From contig CALGNM010000075.1 in NCBI GenBank assembly GCA_937958665.1, positions 1 to 18,138 on the forward strand: 18,138 nt of DNA. Direction: 5' to 3'. A program made the position numbers and the translations under genes. Position 1 is the stretch's first letter, and each line of letters begins with the position of its first letter. This document shows positions 15,454 through 18,138 of this stretch, in pieces. Under the pieces are notes generated by a model. It saw only the letters and a list, made by a program, of their open reading frames with translations. It did no database searches and was not told the origin of the DNA. This DNA is from an uncultured bacterium. Its GTDB lineage: Bacteria; Edwardsbacteria; AC1; EtOH8.

Positions 15454-16779
15454 CTATTGGACCCTCACCAGGCGGGCGGCGAAGGAGCCATCCCAGCCAT
15501 GCCGGTGGGGCCAGATGGACAGGCAGCCATTTTCAACCAATTCCAGCGGCAGTTGGCGCTCGGCCAGGTCCAGTCTAAAACCGGGATGCCGGGTTAAAAA
15601 TCTTTCGACCTGCTGGTGGTTCTCCTCCTGGGTGACAGTGCAGGTGCTGTAGATCAAGGCACCCCCGGGTTGGACCATCCCTGCAGCATTATCCAATATA
15701 CGCGCTTGAAGTTCTGATAGTCTCAGGATGTCGGCTTCTCCGATCCTCCAGCGCAGGTCCAGCCGGCGGCGCAGCACCCCCAGCCCGCTGCAGGGCAGGT
15801 CGGCCAGCACCAGATCAAAAAGACGGCGAAACCTTATGGTGGTGGCGTCACCGTTTATCAAGTGCCACGAGGCCAGTCCCAACCGTTCGAAATTCTCCCT
15901 GACCCGCCGGAGTTTTGGGTGGCTGACATCCACCGCATAGAGCTCCGCCCTGTTCCCAGCCAGCTCCAGGGCCTGGCTGGCCTTGCCGCCCGGGGCCACG
16001 CAAAGGTCCAGAATCAAATCACCGGGTCTTGGCCGGTAAAGCAGGCCCACCGACTGGGCCCCGGCATCCTGAAAATAAAAATGCCCCCGGGAAAACGTTT
16101 CATCATCGACCAGCCCGGAAGGCTCTTCCACCAGGAGGGCCAGCGGCAAGCCATCCAACGTCCTTGGCCTGAAACCCCGCTCGCTTAGGTGTTTTACCAA
16201 CTCCCCCAGGGAGGTCCTCAAGGGATTGACTCTGATCACCACCGGAGCCGGCGAGTTATCCGCCTCCATCAACCTGATGGCTTCGTCCCACCCCAGTTGG
16301 GTTGCCCATCTCTTAACCAGCCATTCGGGATGGGAGTATTCTATGGCGGCATCCTTGAGCTTATTGCCGGTATCCGGCCGGGATAAGTGCCTTTTGTTTC
16401 TAATTATATCCCGCAGGACGGCATTTGTCAAGCCAATTATCCCTTTCCGGCCAAAGCGCTTAACCAAATTAACGCTTTCGTTCACCGCGGCAAACCCCGG
16501 CACCCGGTCCAGATATGCTATCTGATAAAGGCCCAGTCTTAATATGTTTATTTCCAAGGGTTTGAGAGAGGCGATGCCTCTCTGCAATGAACAGTCCAGT
16601 ATCCAATCCAGCCGGGACCTGTTTCTCATCACTCCCGACACCAACTGGCGGACCAGCCCCAAGTCGGCTGGGGAAAGGCCGGATTGCCGTAGCAGGGACC
16701 GGGCCAAGAGGGCATCGCTGAGAGCTTCGCCGCGCTCGACTTGATCCAGTATTTTAAGGGCGGTTTCCCTGGCCGTCAA
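15454..16779 (-). CDS. rsmB: 16S rRNA (cytosine-967-C5)-methyltransferase RsmB
   Basis: Methylates C967 of 16S rRNA using SAM. The 441-residue product has the N-terminal NusB-like domain (ARETALKILDQVERGEALSDALL, LEINILRLGLYQIAYLDRVP). A methyltransferase domain follows, with DLCVAPGGKA at 258-267 (SAM loop; the usual form is DxCAAPGGKT), DLPCSG with Cys330 and YSTCT with the catalytic-type Cys380. YFQDAGAQSV (235-244) is also typical. Length matches family members. The start is TTG 16779, immediately after the DUF116 stop, with GAAGGGA about eight bases upstream; no nearer ATG would keep the NusB-like start. The assignment rests on architecture; other m5C methyltransferases usually lack the NusB part. 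Confidence 0.95.
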   Translation of the reverse strand: MTARETALKILDQVERGEALSDALLARSLLRQSGLSPADLGLVRQLVSGVMRNRSRLDWILDCSLQRGIASLKPLEINILRLGLYQIAYLDRVPGFAAVNESVNLVKRFGRKGIIGLTNAVLRDIIRNKRHLSRPDTGNKLKDAAIEYSHPEWLVKRWATQLGWDEAIRLMEADNSPAPVVIRVNPLRTSLGELVKHLSERGFRPRTLDGLPLALLVEEPSGLVDDETFSRGHFYFQDAGAQSVGLLYRPRPGDLILDLCVAPGGKASQALELAGNRAELYAVDVSHPKLRRVRENFERLGLASWHLINGDATTIRFRRLFDLVLADLPCSGLGVLRRRLDLRWRIGEADILRLSELQARILDNAAGMVQPGGALIYSTCTVTQEENHQQVERFLTRHPGFRLDLAERQLPLELVENGCLSIWPHRHGWDGSFAARLVRVQ

Positions 16780-17535
16780 TTACGTTTTCCCTTCGAACAA
16801 CACCGTCATGGCGATTCTGACCTGTTCCATATCCACCGTGGTATTAAAGCAAGGCCCATGCGGCCTTTGATTTAAAATGCCATAAACCGGAATGGGATAT
16901 GCATCAAGGATGCCGGATACCAGGTCCCGCTCACAAGCCACCGCTATGATGACTGTCGGTTTCATCTCAACGATAAGGCGCCGGGCCAGGGTGCCGCCGG
17001 TGGCCACTGCAATCCGGGCTCCGTGCTCCTCGGCTAAACCGGCCAACTTGGTGATGGAACACTTTCCGCAGCGACGGCAGTGGCTGATGTCGGAGGTCAC
17101 CCGGTGCTCACACTCGCTCCACTGCAGGCAATGGGGCAACAGGATCATCATCCGGCCAGGGTCGATCCTCTTTTTGGTGGCCCGCACCAAAGCATTGTTG
17201 AACTCCACAAACGACTCCCCCACCTTCTCCCGGCCCAGGCCCATAAGGAACCCCAGGAACAGGTTGATGGGATAGAGCACCTTGACGGTCACCTGCTTTT
17301 TGCCGTGGGGAAAAAGGAAATCCCGTTCGGTGATGGCCGACAGAAACAGCAGAAAGAGGCCGCCGGCAACCACCAGCAGGAAGAGAACCGCCAGGCCCAC
17401 CATCATGTAGGAAATCCAGGAAGCCAGCATCTTCAGGCGCGGCATCACCAGCCAAAACAGCAGGGCAACCCCGGTCCCCAAGATGGCCAAGCTTACGAAG
17501 GACAGCCCCAGGAACAGCCGCTTGCCGGGGCTCAC
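16780..17535 (-). CDS. DUF116 membrane protein with conserved cysteine cluster
   Basis: A 251-residue protein of unknown function in the DUF116 family. It has two hydrophobic segments (about 7-30 and 43-68), then a soluble domain with cysteines 136, 142, 153, 156 and 159 in LLPHCLQWSECEH...SHCRRCGKCS, plus C201 and C229. The spacing suggests a metal or Fe-S site, which is inference. A later VATGGTLARRLI...TVIIAVACERDL block looks like a Rossmann-type fold edge. In Clostridia the family often lies between fmt and rsmB, exactly as here. The start is GTG 17535, overlapping the fmt stop as GTGA, with GGGGGAGG about seven bases upstream. I do not assign a function. Confidence 0.9.
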   Translation of the reverse strand: MSPGKRLFLGLSFVSLAILGTGVALLFWLVMPRLKMLASWISYMMVGLAVLFLLVVAGGLFLLFLSAITERDFLFPHGKKQVTVKVLYPINLFLGFLMGLGREKVGESFVEFNNALVRATKKRIDPGRMMILLPHCLQWSECEHRVTSDISHCRRCGKCSITKLAGLAEEHGARIAVATGGTLARRLIVEMKPTVIIAVACERDLVSGILDAYPIPVYGILNQRPHGPCFNTTVDMEQVRIAMTVLFEGKT

Positions 17536-18088
17536 GACAGGACCTCCCCCGGCCGGGGCCGGTATCCCCGGATGAATTCCTCTCCACTCATCTCTCTTTT
17601 CCCTTGGGGCTTGACTTTAAGCAAAGCAATCAGCCCATCCCCCGTTTTGATGATTGGGCCGGTTTTGCTTTCTACCGACACCACCTGGCCCGGCTTTTTC
17701 TCAGTATTCGGCATTTCGCATTCAATGTTCGCCTTAACAATCTCCAGTCGCTTGCCATTGAACATGGTGAACGCCCCGGGCTTGGGCGTCACCCCGCGAA
17801 TCCGATTGAATATCTCGAGGGAGTTCCTGGTCCAGTCGATGTGCCCATCCGCAGGCGATAACTTGGGGGCAATGGTGGCCAGGGAATCGTCTTGTTTCTT
17901 TGGGTCGCATTTCCCTGCCCTCAAAACCTCCAGGCTTCTGGCCATCAGCTCGGCACCCAGCAGGGCCAGTCTCTGTTCCAGCTCGCCGGCGTTCTCCTCG
18001 GGGTATATCGGGACAGCCTCCTGCAATAATATATCCCCGGCATCCATCCGGTTGTTAATAAGAATGCTGGAGATCCCGGTAACCTTGT
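17532..18088 (-). CDS. fmt: Methionyl-tRNA formyltransferase, 5' part missing at contig end
   Basis: Formylates initiator Met-tRNA using 10-formyl-tetrahydrofolate. About 185 codons remain. The readable part begins in TGISSILINNRMDAGDILLQ, matching the family's TGVT...MDxGLDTGDIL region. It continues through LSPADGHIDWTRNSLEIFNRIRG and TPKPGAFTMFNGKRLEI into the C-terminal OB-fold domain (GQVVSVESKTGPIIKTGDGLI). The usual protein is about 310 residues, so roughly 125 N-terminal residues, including the folate-binding SLLP motif, lie beyond the window. The ATG at 18047 is internal, not the true start. From 18089 on the sequence is adapter, so the truncation is a sequencing-edge effect, not a broken gene. 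Confidence 0.95.
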
Positions 18089-18138
18089 AGATCGGAAGAG
18101 CACACGTCTGAACTCCAGTCCCCGAATACGATATCGTA
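18089..18138 (+). other. Illumina TruSeq index-adapter sequence (artefact) at contig end
   Basis: Starting at AGATCGGAAGAGC (18089), the sequence follows the TruSeq read-1 3' adapter through CCAGTC (18120), with one mismatch just after (CC for AC). An 8-base index-like stretch follows at 18123-18130. The last eight bases differ once from the ATCTCGTA that follows the index in the standard adapter. The fmt reading frame is meaningful exactly up to the junction. These 50 bases are not from the organism. Confidence 0.97.

Noticed and set aside
17080-18090. A 336-codon plus-strand frame at the right end
   Set aside because: It is antisense to DUF116 and fmt and its stop lies at the adapter junction, so it is an artefact.
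1-18138. tRNA, rRNA, SRP RNA, CRISPR arrays, insertion sequences or riboswitches
   Set aside because: I looked in the gaps and found no sequence with the required conserved elements; gaps are too short for most of them.

Overview
The window is about 18.1 kb of roughly 58-60% GC DNA (my estimate) in which every gene I can support lies on the minus strand. It therefore reads from high to low coordinates, as one long co-oriented array of 23 genes. It looks like bacterial chromosome from an uncultured, probably anaerobic diderm. BamD (outer-membrane assembly) and an ArnT-like lipid-linked glycosyltransferase point to two membranes. Rubredoxin, a diiron flavoprotein and ferritin point to an anaerobe that handles O2 or NO. 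The fmt - DUF116 - rsmB - PASTA - rpe order recalls the Firmicutes def-fmt-rsmB-prkC-rpe neighbourhood. A candidate-phylum bacterium is my guess, with low confidence. The last 50 bases are not genomic: they match an Illumina TruSeq index adapter, so the right edge is a real contig end and fmt is cut by it.

Layout in transcription order. (1) 18088-13292: fmt (5' truncated), a DUF116 membrane protein, rsmB, two tandem single-pass PASTA proteins and rpe, almost all with overlapping or near-touching ends. (2) 13292-10751: a redox and iron module of flavin reductase, rubredoxin, FprA-type flavodiiron protein and ferritin. It resembles the NADH -> flavin reductase/rubredoxin -> FprA chain of acetogens, with the first two parts as separate genes. 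(3) A 180-bp gap with a large imperfect palindrome and a weak terminator-like hairpin. (4) 10570-5889: the classic translation and export block ffh - rpsP - khpA - rimM - trmD - rplS - rnhB - yraN. (5) 5887-3645: two glycosyltransferases, a dolichol-phosphate-mannose-synthase-like GT2 and an ArnT-like GT-C enzyme. They sit between yraN and comM, which are neighbours in many genomes. (6) 3643-1: comM/yifB, bamD, nadD and the N-terminal part of an M50-type membrane zinc protease that runs off the left edge.

Most of the window is housekeeping: ribosome assembly, tRNA and rRNA modification, initiator-tRNA formylation, SRP targeting, NAD synthesis, RNA/DNA hybrid removal and outer-membrane assembly. 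Accessory interest lies in the kinase-less PASTA pair in the slot where PrkC usually sits, the split flavin reductase/rubredoxin/FDP/ferritin module, the glycosyltransferase insertion, and the M50 protease with a PqqD-like N-terminal region. I found no rRNA, tRNA, CRISPR array, transposase or plus-strand gene. The only gaps over 100 bp are 9126-9250, 10571-10750 and 12459-12585; no gene-free stretch reaches 300 bp.
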